From contig NZ_LHPC01000056.1 of NCBI RefSeq assembly GCF_001297125.1, positions 1-64,000 on the forward strand: DNA of 64,000 nucleotides, given 5' to 3'. The notes under the pieces were generated by a model that worked only from the letters and a program-made list of their open reading frames with translations, did no database searches and was not told the origin of the DNA. The position numbers were made by a program, and so were the translations under genes. Positions 53,777-62,290 of this stretch are shown piece after piece. Each line of letters begins with the position of its first letter. Within the stretch, counting starts at the first letter, position 1. The DNA comes from Pseudomonas sp. RIT-PI-q (GTDB lineage Bacteria > Pseudomonadota > Gammaproteobacteria > Pseudomonadales > Pseudomonadaceae).

Positions 53777-56700
53777 ATGCCCAGACTGCCGACCGTGCTT
53801 TTTTTGCTGTCGCTGATGACCTGGACCGCAACGGCTGGCGCGCTGACTCTGACCGACGATGAACGTAGCTGGCTGGCGGCCCACCCAGACTTGCGCCTGG
53901 GTGTTGATGCGTCATGGCCACCGTTTGAGTTTCGTGACGATCAGGGCCGCTATCAGGGCCTTGCAGCGGACTATATCGACCTGATCCGCCAACGCCTGGC
54001 CATCAAGCTCACCCCCATCGAGCCGGTCAGCTGGACGGTGGTCCTGGAGCAGGCCAAAAAAGCCAAGCTGGATTTGCTGCCGGGCATCATGTCGACCCCG
54101 GAGCGCCAGTCTTACTTGTCATTCACCCGCCCCTACCTGGATTTTCCGATCGTCATCCTTGCCCATGTCGGCGGCCCCCAGCCACGCAAGCTCGAAGATC
54201 TGTACGGACTGAAAATCGCCGTGGTGGAAAACTACGCGCCCCACGAACTGTTGCGCACGCACAATCCCGACCTGAATCTGGTGGCGATGCCCAATGTCAG
54301 CTCTGCGCTGCAGGCGCTGGCGACCGATGAAGTGGACGCGGTGGTGGGCGATCTCGCCTCCAGCGTCTGGAGCCTGCGCCAGCTCAAGCTGGACGGGCTC
54401 TATGTTAGCGGTGAAACACCGTATCGCTATCAACTGGCCATGGGCGTACCGCAGAGCAACAAAATACTGGTCGGCATCCTCGACAAAGTCCTGGCCGACA
54501 TGAGCCCAAGCGAAGTCAGCGCCATCCAGGAGCATTGGGTCGGCAACGTCCTCGATCATCGAACATTCTGGTCCGATTTGTTGGTGTATGGGCTACCAGG
54601 ATTGCTGCTGTTGTTCGGCGTGTTGGCAACGGTAATCCGGATCAACCGTCGACTGAGTTCGGAAATCGCCCGCCGGGTGAATCTGGAACAGGAACTGCGC
54701 AGCAGCGAATATCACTACCGCGGGTTGGTGGAGAGCCTGTCGGCCATCGCCTGGGAAGCGCGGATCACCGATTTCACCTACAGCTATGTGTCGCCGCATG
54801 CCGAGGATTTGCTCGGCTATCCGCTGTCTCATTGGCTGATTCCAGGCTTCTGGCGCAACATCATTCACCCCGCCGACCTGACCCGCGCCCAGACCTTCTG
54901 CGATCACGAAGTCATGGCCGGGCGCGATCACAGCCTCGATTACCGGGTGATCACCGCCGATGGCCGCTGCATTTGGGTGCGCGACATCGTCAGCCTGATC
55001 GAACACGGCCATGAACCGGTGATGCGCGGGCTGATGATCGACATCAGCGAAGCCAAGCGCACCGAAGAGGCATTGCGCCTGTCAGAACAGAAGTTCGCCT
55101 CGGTGTTCCAGCAATGCCCGGACATTCTGGTCATCGCGCGACTCTCCGATGGCTGCCTGCTGGAGGTCAACGAAGCGTTCGAAGAACAGATTGGCCTCAA
55201 GGCTGAAGACGTCATTGGCCAGACCGCCACCGACCTGAACATCTGGGGCATCCCCGGTGTTGGCCCGGGCTTATTGCAACGGCTACAGGCCGGCAGCATC
55301 CGTAACCTGGAGATGCCCTTTCGCCGCAACAATGGCCAGGTGTTCACCGGCCTGATCTCCGCTGAGCCGTTCGACCTTGATACCACGCCAGCGCTGGTGG
55401 TGGTCGTGCGCGATATCAGCCAACTCAAGGAAACCCAGCAGCAACTGCAAACCTCCGAAGAGAAATTCGCCAAGGCCTTCCATGCCTCGCCCGACGGCTT
55501 GCTGCTGTCCCGGCAGAGCGACGGTTTGCTGCTGGAGGTCAACGAGGGGTTCAGTCGTATTACCGGTTTCAACAGCGCAATGTCCGTGGACCGCTCGGCC
55601 CTGGATCTGGGGATCTGGGTCAATCTCAATGAACGCAAACAAATGCTCGACCTGCTGCATCGGGATGGATTTGTCCGCGACTTCAGCTGCCATATCCGCC
55701 GCAGCGACGGACAGATCCGCCTCTGCGAAGTGTCCAGCCGTCCACTGCCGATCGGCGATGAAGACTGCATGTTGACCATCGCCCGGGACATTACCGAGCG
55801 ACACCTGATGCAGGAAAAACTGCAGCAGGCCGCCACGGTGTTCGAGAGCACCGCCGAGGGCGTGTTGATCACTGACACTCAACAGCACATCAGCGCGGTC
55901 AACCGCGCGTTTACCGAAATTACCGGGTACAGCGAGAGCGAAGCGCTCGGCCACACCCCTCGCCTGCTCGCCTCTGGCCTGCATGACAGCGCGTTCTATG
56001 CGGCGATGTGGCACCAACTGACCGCCGAAGGTCATTGGCAAGGCGAGATTTCCAACCGACGCAAGAACGGCGAGCTCTACCCGAGCTGGCTGACCATCAG
56101 TGCGGTGCGCAACCGCGACCGGTTCATCACCCCCTTTGTCGCCGTGTTTGCGGATATTTCCAGCCTCAAACATGCCCAGGCCAAACTCGATTACCAGGCG
56201 CACCACGACCCGCTGACCGGCCTGCCGAACCGCACGCTGTTCGAGAGCCGACTGCTCACCGCGCTGAACAACCAGCAGGAAAACGGTGGCCAGGGCGCCG
56301 TGCTGTTCCTCGACCTGGACCGTTTCAAACACATCAACGACAGCCTGGGCCACCCGGTCGGCGACCTGCTGCTCAAGGGCATTGCCGTGCGTCTCAAGGA
56401 GCAATTACGCGACATCGATACCGTGGCGCGCCTGGGTGGCGACGAGTTCATCATCCTGCTACCCGGCCTGCAGCAAGCCAGCGACGCCGACAACATCGCG
56501 ATCAAAATCCTCAATTGCTTCGGCGCACCGTTCCAGGCCGGCGAGCATGAATTTTTCATCAGCGCCAGCATCGGCACCAGCCTGTATCCCAAGGATGGCT
56601 GCGACGTCGCCACACTGGTCAAGAACGCCGACGCCGCGATGTACCGCTCCAAGGCCAAGGGCCGCAACCGGGTCGAAAGCTACACCCGCGACCTCACCGC

Positions 56701-57523
56701 CCAGGCCAGTGAACGGGTGGCGCTGGAGCATGAACTGCGACGCGCTATCGAGCGCAACGAACTGCACCTGCATTACCAACCGAAGATCAGCCTCGACGAC
56801 CATCGCCTGGTTGGCGCCGAAGCGCTCATTCGTTGGCGCCATCCGACCTTTGGCGACGTGCCGCCGGAACACTTCATTTCCCTGGCCGAAGAAAACGGCA
56901 TGATCCTGCAGATCGGTGATTGGGTCCTCGAAACCGCCTGCCGGCAGATGCACGAATGGAATCAGGACTACGAATGCCTCGGCCCGTTGTCGGTCAACCT
57001 GGCGGGCGCGCAACTGCGTCAACCGAACCTGCTGGGCCGGATCGAACAACTGCTCAAGGACAACCATCTCAGGCCTGATTTCCTGCAACTGGAAATCACC
57101 GAAAACTTCATCATGAGCCAGGCGGAAGAAGCACTGGCGGTGCTGCATCAACTCAAACACCTGGGCGTGCAACTGGCGATCGATGACTTCGGCACCGGCT
57201 ACTCATCCCTGAGTTATCTCAAGCGCTTGCCACTGGATATTCTCAAGATCGACCAGTCTTTCGTCCGCGGCCTGCCGGATGACCCGCACGATGCAGCCAT
57301 CGTCCGCGCCATCATCGCGCTGGGGCGCAGTATGCAATTCACAGTGATCGCCGAGGGCGTCGAGACACTCGCGCAGCAACAATTCCTGGCCGCCGAAGGC
57401 TGTGAACAGATCCAGGGTTACATCGTCAGCCTGCCCTTGCCACCGGAGGAATTCGCCGCGACGTTTCTTCGTATACGAGTTTCAGACTTTTCGGATAGCA
57501 CAGCCGAGAAACCGTCGCTATAA
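53777..57523 (+). CDS. rmcA: periplasmic-binding-domain, multi-PAS, GGDEF and EAL protein (RmcA-like)
   Basis: Membrane c-di-GMP enzyme. The 1248-residue protein has a signal peptide (to about 20), a solute-binding-protein-3 domain (about 25-245) and a membrane helix near 270. Several PAS domains with PAC blocks follow (about 300-800). A GGDEF domain carries an intact GGDEF near residue 886, and an EAL domain carries an intact EAL near 1015. Architecture, length and position next to rpoD match P. aeruginosa RmcA (PA0575), a redox-responsive enzyme with net phosphodiesterase activity. The symbol is inferred on that basis. Confidence 0.85.
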   Translation: MPRLPTVLFLLSLMTWTATAGALTLTDDERSWLAAHPDLRLGVDASWPPFEFRDDQGRYQGLAADYIDLIRQRLAIKLTPIEPVSWTVVLEQAKKAKLDLLPGIMSTPERQSYLSFTRPYLDFPIVILAHVGGPQPRKLEDLYGLKIAVVENYAPHELLRTHNPDLNLVAMPNVSSALQALATDEVDAVVGDLASSVWSLRQLKLDGLYVSGETPYRYQLAMGVPQSNKILVGILDKVLADMSPSEVSAIQEHWVGNVLDHRTFWSDLLVYGLPGLLLLFGVLATVIRINRRLSSEIARRVNLEQELRSSEYHYRGLVESLSAIAWEARITDFTYSYVSPHAEDLLGYPLSHWLIPGFWRNIIHPADLTRAQTFCDHEVMAGRDHSLDYRVITADGRCIWVRDIVSLIEHGHEPVMRGLMIDISEAKRTEEALRLSEQKFASVFQQCPDILVIARLSDGCLLEVNEAFEEQIGLKAEDVIGQTATDLNIWGIPGVGPGLLQRLQAGSIRNLEMPFRRNNGQVFTGLISAEPFDLDTTPALVVVVRDISQLKETQQQLQTSEEKFAKAFHASPDGLLLSRQSDGLLLEVNEGFSRITGFNSAMSVDRSALDLGIWVNLNERKQMLDLLHRDGFVRDFSCHIRRSDGQIRLCEVSSRPLPIGDEDCMLTIARDITERHLMQEKLQQAATVFESTAEGVLITDTQQHISAVNRAFTEITGYSESEALGHTPRLLASGLHDSAFYAAMWHQLTAEGHWQGEISNRRKNGELYPSWLTISAVRNRDRFITPFVAVFADISSLKHAQAKLDYQAHHDPLTGLPNRTLFESRLLTALNNQQENGGQGAVLFLDLDRFKHINDSLGHPVGDLLLKGIAVRLKEQLRDIDTVARLGGDEFIILLPGLQQASDADNIAIKILNCFGAPFQAGEHEFFISASIGTSLYPKDGCDVATLVKNADAAMYRSKAKGRNRVESYTRDLTAQASERVALEHELRRAIERNELHLHYQPKISLDDHRLVGAEALIRWRHPTFGDVPPEHFISLAEENGMILQIGDWVLETACRQMHEWNQDYECLGPLSVNLAGAQLRQPNLLGRIEQLLKDNHLRPDFLQLEITENFIMSQAEEALAVLHQLKHLGVQLAIDDFGTGYSSLSYLKRLPLDILKIDQSFVRGLPDDPHDAAIVRAIIALGRSMQFTVIAEGVETLAQQQFLAAEGCEQIQGYIVSLPLPPEEFAATFLRIRVSDFSDSTAEKPSL

Positions 57524-57524
57524 T
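57519..57524 (+). promoter_or_regulatory. tRNA promoter -10 over the rmcA stop
   Basis: A perfect TATAAT spans the TAA stop of the c-di-GMP enzyme and is followed by CCGCGGCC, a GC-rich discriminator typical of stable-RNA promoters. No strong -35 is seen. It lies 14 bp before the tRNA. Confidence 0.5.
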
Positions 57525-57538
57525 CCGCGGCCTACTGA

Positions 57539-57615
57539 GGGCCTATAGCTCAGTTGGTTAGAGCAGAGGACTCATAATCCTTTGGTCCACGGTTCAAGTC
57601 CGTGTGGGCCCACCA
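57539..57615 (+). tRNA. tRNA with CAU anticodon, probably tRNA-Ile2 (lysidine-modified)
   Basis: A 77-nt cloverleaf with encoded CCA. The acceptor stem is GGGCCTA/TGGGCCC, the anticodon loop CTCATAA and the T-loop TTCAAGT. The anticodon stem GAGGA/TCCTT with a G-U at the base and the TTGGTC variable region resemble E. coli tRNA-Ile2 more than elongator tRNA-Met. Annotation pipelines often call such genes tRNA-Met. Confidence 0.92.
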
Positions 57616-57620
57616 AACAA

Positions 57621-57645
57621 GAAAGCCGCGCATTGCGCGGCTTTC
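57621..57645 (+). terminator. terminator after the tRNA
   Basis: 11-bp stem GAAAGCCGCGC/GCGCGGCTTTC with a 3-nt loop, 5 bp after the CCA end. Short T-run. Confidence 0.75.
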
Positions 57646-57649
57646 GTGT

Positions 57650-57850
57650 ATCTGACGTTTAACTCTGGTTGCTGAAGGTGACGAAATATCGGATGACGTC
57701 TGAGGACCTTGTAGGCAAACTCCGAAACTTGCGTTTGGGCACTTTGATGCCTTGTTGGGCTTTTCTTCGACGGGATACTCTCTGAACATCGCTGACCCTT
57801 CGGCGAAGGGAGCAAACCAATCGAACAGCACCTAATCACAGCAAGGTTGA
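57650..57850. other. about 200 bp of unassigned sequence between the tRNA terminator and the accessory block
   Basis: I recognise no gene here. It contains no obvious repeat or insertion-sequence end. An antisense frame over the tRNA is a known kind of false protein. Confidence 0.5.
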
Positions 57851-57854
57851 AAAT

Positions 57855-57888
57855 TCCCAAAAAGGGACCTATCGTTCCCTTTTTGGGA
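57855..57888. promoter_or_regulatory. operator-like 13-bp inverted repeats around the -10 box
   Basis: TCCCAAAAAGGGA (57855-57867) and its reverse complement TCCCTTTTTGGGA (57876-57888) are perfect copies with an 8-bp gap and a 21-bp centre distance, about two helical turns. The gap holds the -10-like TATCGT (57870-57875), which lies 17 bp after TTGAAA (57847-57852). A regulator bound here would block the promoter of the next two genes. Confidence 0.7.
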
Positions 57889-57903
57889 CTTATAGATCCA
57901 ACC

Positions 57904-58506
57904 ATGCCTGCTATCCCGCTCAGCGATGCTCTCTTTACCGCAACCCAGCAAAAAGTGCTGGGCATGTTGTTTGGCAAACCGGATCAGAGCTTCTATGCCA
58001 ATGAAATATCCCGCTGGGCACAGGTCGGCAAGGGCAGCCTGATGCGTGAGCTGGAGCGTCTGCATAACGCAGGCATTCTCAGCATGACTCGACGAGGCAA
58101 TCAGACGCACTATCAAGCCAACCCCGAGTGTCCGATCTATGCCGAGTTGCTGGGTATTGTGCGTAAGACCTTTGGGATTGCAGAGCAACTGCGCGCAGCT
58201 CTGACGCCTCTGACTGACCAATTGGTGTGGGCGTTTATCTACGGCTCTGTTGCTAAAGGCAGCGAGCATGCCGGCAGTGACATTGATCTCATGTTGATTG
58301 GCGAAAAACTCAGCTACAGCGACGTAATGGAGCGAGTGCTCCCCGTAGAGGAGCAGCTTGGCCGCACCATCAACCCGACGCTCTACACCTTGGCCGACTG
58401 GCAAGCCAAGAAAGCAGCCGGCAACAGCTTTGTAGTGCGGGTTGAGCAGCAGGAAAAAATCGACTTGATTGGCCGTAATCCTGAAGCGACATCCAATGGG
58501 CAGTAA
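57904..58506 (+). CDS. winged-helix nucleotidyltransferase (MNT-type)
   Basis: Fusion of an N-terminal winged helix (about residues 8-72, KVLGMLFGKPDQSFYANEI) with a C-terminal nucleotidyltransferase domain. The 200-residue protein shows GS-x10-D-x-D: G114-S115 in FIYGSVAKGS and D126/D128 in SDIDLM. Such domains act as antitoxins that modify or AMPylate a HEPN partner in HEPN/MNT systems. The start at 57904 (MPAIPLSDAL) has an upstream operator, and the winged helix may bind it. The 3' end overlaps the HEPN gene by 11 bp. Substrate and role are inferred. Confidence 0.8.
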   Translation: MPAIPLSDALFTATQQKVLGMLFGKPDQSFYANEISRWAQVGKGSLMRELERLHNAGILSMTRRGNQTHYQANPECPIYAELLGIVRKTFGIAEQLRAALTPLTDQLVWAFIYGSVAKGSEHAGSDIDLMLIGEKLSYSDVMERVLPVEEQLGRTINPTLYTLADWQAKKAAGNSFVVRVEQQEKIDLIGRNPEATSNGQ

Positions 58507-58924
58507 CGATAACCTGGAAAACCTCGTGCGCAGCGGCACCCTCAAGGCTGAACCGCCAGATCGTAAAGAATGTGAGGGGCTGCTGAGATCGGCAACAGAC
58601 CGCCTGAAGGATGCTCATAACACGGCCCTGTCCTTTGCCAGCCGTTTCGACCTGGCCTACAACACCGCCCATGCCCTGGCATTGACAGCCATGCGCTTGC
58701 AGGGTTATCGCTCCGATCGTCGCTATCTGGTGTTTCAATGCCTGATCCACACTCTCGGTTTGGACAAGACTCAAGTTCGCCTATTCGCCCTCTGTCACGA
58801 GCGCCGAAATCTGGCTGAGTACGAAGGCTATATGGATGTGGACGAAACCCTTCTGGGTGAACTGTTAGCGGCAACCGATGCACTGCTGCCACTGGTGCAA
58901 GACGCTATGGTGGCAAGCAAATAA
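58496..58924 (+). CDS. HEPN-like protein paired with the nucleotidyltransferase
   Basis: All-helical protein of 142 residues that overlaps the nucleotidyltransferase gene. The helical pattern (DRLKDAHNTALSFASRFDLAYNTAHALALTAMRL) fits HEPN. The usual R-X4-6-H ribonuclease motif is unclear. The expected R-N-x-x-x-H position reads RNLAEYE (R104, Y109). RLFALCH (R95-H101) is a possible R-X5-H. It may be an atypical toxin or an inactive partner. It ends 15 bp before the convergent metalloprotease gene. Confidence 0.65.
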   Translation: MGSNDNLENLVRSGTLKAEPPDRKECEGLLRSATDRLKDAHNTALSFASRFDLAYNTAHALALTAMRLQGYRSDRRYLVFQCLIHTLGLDKTQVRLFALCHERRNLAEYEGYMDVDETLLGELLAATDALLPLVQDAMVASK

Positions 58925-58939
58925 TTCTTTGGCCCTTCG

Positions 58940-59680
58940 TTATTCTCTGTGCTGACCGGCATCATTGCAGCTGTTCAGTCCAACGCTAAACGCTGGAATA
59001 CCCTGCACCAACCGCAACCGCTCAAGCATTTCACCCGTCAACACAACCTCATACGTATCCGCCGCCCTACCCCACTGCTCCACGATGACCATGCCGTCTA
59101 CCAGCGTTCCTGCCAATTCGGTAATCGTATCGGCCAATGCCTCCACGATTGTCTGAGTTCGCAGCCACACGCGATCAGTAATCTCTTTTAGCTCAGCTGC
59201 AATGCGCTCAGACGATGCTGGATCTGTATCGGGGTAGGCGATATTGCGCAGCAAGTGCCGTAACTCTCTTATTTTTGCATAGTCCTGTTCTGCACCCAGC
59301 TCTCCATTCAGGATGGCTGTCGCTTTGGACTTATCGACACGTTTTTTGGTGGGTTCTTTTGAAGATAACGTCTGCGCCATAGCGCCAGCAAAGAGGACCA
59401 TCATTCGGGCCTCCAAATGCTCCTTCATCGCGTCCATCGACGAAATGGGTCGCGCCAAGATGATGGAAGCGCCCCCGTGATGCCTCAAGTCCATGGTCAC
59501 TGTCAGGGTCACGCCGCCCGTTGCAAACCCCAAGGCTCGCGCGATGACGTAGTGGCCCATTTCATGATGGGCAATCTGCACTGCATGGTCCCGTATAGCG
59601 GGAGGCAGCTTCTTGGTCATGCTCATCGCCTCGCATCCTTCGATTTCGTATTCGACTACGAGTGACCATTTAATGTCCAT
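58940..59680 (-). CDS. stand-alone M41-like (FtsH-peptidase-domain) metalloprotease
   Basis: Predicted soluble zinc protease of 246 residues. HHEMGHYVIARALGF (HExxH H39-E40-M-G-H43) and a distant GAEQDY (D133) match the M41 pattern HEAGH...GAxND. There is no AAA ATPase domain and no clear membrane segment. The start could also be 59626 (MSMTKKLPP), which lies just before the zinc motif. It is convergent with the HEPN gene and lies upstream of the terminator of the PQQ dehydrogenase gene. Target and function are unknown. Confidence 0.65.
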   Translation of the reverse strand: MDIKWSLVVEYEIEGCEAMSMTKKLPPAIRDHAVQIAHHEMGHYVIARALGFATGGVTLTVTMDLRHHGGASIILARPISSMDAMKEHLEARMMVLFAGAMAQTLSSKEPTKKRVDKSKATAILNGELGAEQDYAKIRELRHLLRNIAYPDTDPASSERIAAELKEITDRVWLRTQTIVEALADTITELAGTLVDGMVIVEQWGRAADTYEVVLTGEMLERLRLVQGIPAFSVGLNSCNDAGQHRE

Positions 59681-59714
59681 CGCGTGATCCCGTTGATGAC
59701 GTAGCGCTCAGCCA

Positions 59715-59742
59715 AAAAAGCCACGCAATTGCGTGGCTTTTT
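59715..59742. terminator. terminator of the PQQ dehydrogenase gene
   Basis: AAAAAGCCACGC/GCGTGGCTTTTT around AATT, a 12-bp stem that works on both strands. Its core resembles the tRNA terminator at 57621-57645. Confidence 0.88.
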
Positions 59743-59761
59743 CGTACCTGGGATTCAGCCT

Positions 59762-62134
59762 TTACTTGGGCAAGGCGTACGCAATCACGTAGTCCCCACG
59801 GTCCGTCGACTGACGCGCACCGCCCACCGTCAGCAGGATGTACTGCTTGCCGGTTTTCGGCGAAACGTAAGTCATCGGACCCGACTGACTCCCCACCGGC
59901 AAACGAGCCTTCCAGATCTCATTGCCGTTGCCGGTATCGAAAGCGCGCAGGTAGAAATCCTGAGTGCCGGCGAAGAACAACAAGCCCGATTGTGTAGCCA
60001 GAGAGGCACCCAGCGTCGGCATGCCGATCGGGATCGGCAAGTGCATGCGGATGCCCAGCGGGCCGGTGTCCTGTACGGTGCCGACCGGGACTTGCCACAT
60101 CAGTTTATGGGTCTTGAGATCGATGGCGGACATCGTACCGAACGGCGGTTTCTGGCACGGAATGCCAGCCGCCGAGAGGAAGCGTTCGCGCATGGCGCCG
60201 AACGGTGTGCCTTCCTGGGGTACGACGCCCATTTCGATGCCGCTGGCCCCGGCGGCGATTTTGTCGCGCGGGATCATGTAGTTGGCGAGGCCCAGGCGCA
60301 TGTCGTTGACGAACATGTAATTCGTGTTCGGGTCCACCGAGACGCTACCCCAGTTCATACCGCCCAAGGAGCCCGGAAATTGCAGGGCGCGGTCCATGCC
60401 CGGCGGGGTGTAGACGCCTTCGTGGCGCATGCCTTTGAACTGGATGCGGCACATCAACTGGTCGAACGGCGTGGCGCCCCACATGTCCGATTCGGTGAGG
60501 GTCTTGTTGCCGATTGACGGCATGTCCACCGAGAACGGCTGGGTCGGCGAGTAGCGTTCGCCGGGCACATTACCTTGAGGCACCGGGCGCTCTTCGACGC
60601 GGGCGATCGGCACGCCGGTTTCGCGGTTGAGCAGGAAGATCTCGCCTTGTTTGGTGACTTGGGCCAAGGCTGGCTGCATGCCGCCCTTGTCGTCAGGAAC
60701 GTCGTACAGCAGCGGTTGCGCTGGCAGGTCGAAGTCCCACAGGTCGTGGTGAGTGGTCTGGAAGTGCCAGCGCACCTGACCGGTCTTTACGTCGATGGCG
60801 ACGATGGACGAGTTCCACTTGTCATCGAATTCGGTGCGCTGGCCGCCGAAAAAGTCCGGGGTGGCGTTGCCGGTCGGCAGGTACACCAGACCGAGTTTGG
60901 CGTCGTAGGACATGGCCGACCAAACGTTCGGCGTACCACGGGTATAGGTCTCACCCGCCGGCGGACGTTTAGTGGTGTTCGGGTTGCCCGGATCCCACGC
61001 CCAGACCAGTTCACCGCTGCGCACATCGTAAGCACGGACGACGCCAGGCGGTTCGCCAGTCGAATAGTTGTCGGCCACGCGGCCACCGACGATCACCACG
61101 TCACCGGCGACCAATGGGGTCGAGGTTTGCTGGTAGTAACCAGGCTTCACTTCGCCCATGTCGGTTGTCAGATCGACGGTGCCTTTGTTACCGAATTCCT
61201 CGCATGGCTTTCCAGTTTCGGCGTTGATCGCGATCAGACGGGCATCACCGGTCGGCAGAAACAGACGTTTCGTACAGGCGGATGGCGAGTTGTCCGAAGT
61301 CGTCGGTGTTTCGGAGTAACCCAGGCCACGGCAGCGCTGCCAGTTCGGCGCTGTGCCTTGCGGATCGAACTTCCAGCGCTGGGCGCCGGTGTCAGCGTCG
61401 AGGGCGAAGACTTTGCCGTACGCGGTGCAGGTGTAGACCGTGTCGCCGATTTGCAGCGGCGTGTTCTGGTCTTCAGCACCGGCGCCGGTGCTTTGCGGGA
61501 TGTCGCCGGTGCGGAAGGTCCAGGCCACCTGCAATTTGTCGATGTTGCCCTTGTTGATCTGATCCAGCGCGGCAAATCGATTGCCAGCAGTGGTGTTGCC
61601 CCAATGGGCCCAGTCTTTCTGTTCGGTGCCCGGCACGACCGGTGTCACCGCAGGTTCACTGCTGGCCTTGACCACGTGAGTGGGCACGAACATGTAAGCC
61701 ATCGTTGCGACAACACCGACGCCCAGAATGCCAGCCAAGCCATAAGCACCTCGGCTCGCAGTCGCGCCCGATGCTCGCGCCAGCGTTGGATAGATCAGTG
61801 CGACAACCAGGCCGATCACGGCAAAGGTCAGTACGCGCGAAACCAGCGGCCAGTATTCGAAACCGCTGTCCCACACCGCCCAGATCGCGGTCAGGATCAG
61901 CGCCACGCCATACAGCCAGGCGCCTTGTGGTTTACAACGGGCGATCATCAGCCCGGAAATCAGCATCGCCAGGCCCATCAGCAGGAAGTACCAGCTGCCG
62001 CCGAGCGAAACCAGATAGCCACCGCCTCCGGCCAGACCGAGTCCGATCAATGCGATCAGGACACCCAGCCCCACCAGCAACCATTTGCCGCCGCCGGCAG
62101 CCCCAGAAGTATTCATGTCGGTAATTTTCCCCAT
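59762..62134 (-). CDS. membrane-bound PQQ-dependent glucose/quinate-type dehydrogenase
   Basis: Membrane quinoprotein that oxidises a sugar or quinate in the periplasm and passes electrons to ubiquinone. The 790-residue protein has five N-terminal membrane helices (to about residue 145), then an eight-bladed propeller with family blocks DWAHWGNTTAGNRFAALDQI, TVYTCTAYGKVFALDADTG, TTHHDLWDFDLPAQP and MGATPFDQLMC-like sequence (MWGATPFDQLMC). E. coli-type Gcd ends with GGHGSF, whereas here it reads GGARQST. Quinate/shikimate dehydrogenase is therefore an alternative to glucose dehydrogenase. The start may also be 62116. Confidence 0.85.
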   Translation of the reverse strand: MGKITDMNTSGAAGGGKWLLVGLGVLIALIGLGLAGGGGYLVSLGGSWYFLLMGLAMLISGLMIARCKPQGAWLYGVALILTAIWAVWDSGFEYWPLVSRVLTFAVIGLVVALIYPTLARASGATASRGAYGLAGILGVGVVATMAYMFVPTHVVKASSEPAVTPVVPGTEQKDWAHWGNTTAGNRFAALDQINKGNIDKLQVAWTFRTGDIPQSTGAGAEDQNTPLQIGDTVYTCTAYGKVFALDADTGAQRWKFDPQGTAPNWQRCRGLGYSETPTTSDNSPSACTKRLFLPTGDARLIAINAETGKPCEEFGNKGTVDLTTDMGEVKPGYYQQTSTPLVAGDVVIVGGRVADNYSTGEPPGVVRAYDVRSGELVWAWDPGNPNTTKRPPAGETYTRGTPNVWSAMSYDAKLGLVYLPTGNATPDFFGGQRTEFDDKWNSSIVAIDVKTGQVRWHFQTTHHDLWDFDLPAQPLLYDVPDDKGGMQPALAQVTKQGEIFLLNRETGVPIARVEERPVPQGNVPGERYSPTQPFSVDMPSIGNKTLTESDMWGATPFDQLMCRIQFKGMRHEGVYTPPGMDRALQFPGSLGGMNWGSVSVDPNTNYMFVNDMRLGLANYMIPRDKIAAGASGIEMGVVPQEGTPFGAMRERFLSAAGIPCQKPPFGTMSAIDLKTHKLMWQVPVGTVQDTGPLGIRMHLPIPIGMPTLGASLATQSGLLFFAGTQDFYLRAFDTGNGNEIWKARLPVGSQSGPMTYVSPKTGKQYILLTVGGARQSTDRGDYVIAYALPK

Positions 62135-62290
62135 TTGTGACAAGCGCGAAATAATGTACCACTTAGTTACTTATGGCAAATTGTCGCAGACAGAAATGGC
62201 ATGAACGGTAGCGAAACCAGATCAAACATCCGCTGCGCGGGATGTGCCTGTAACATGCTGGCCATTGATCTGCGCCGCTGGAGACGCCCC

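Noticed and set aside
57550-57831. A 93-residue antisense frame ending DLNRGPKDYESSALTN
   Set aside because: This is translation of the complementary strand of the tRNA and its flank, a well-known false protein in databases.
57600-59760. A tRNA-targeted genomic island with duplicated tRNA end
   Set aside because: I found no copy of the tRNA 3' end at the far side and no integrase, so tRNA-site integration is not supported.
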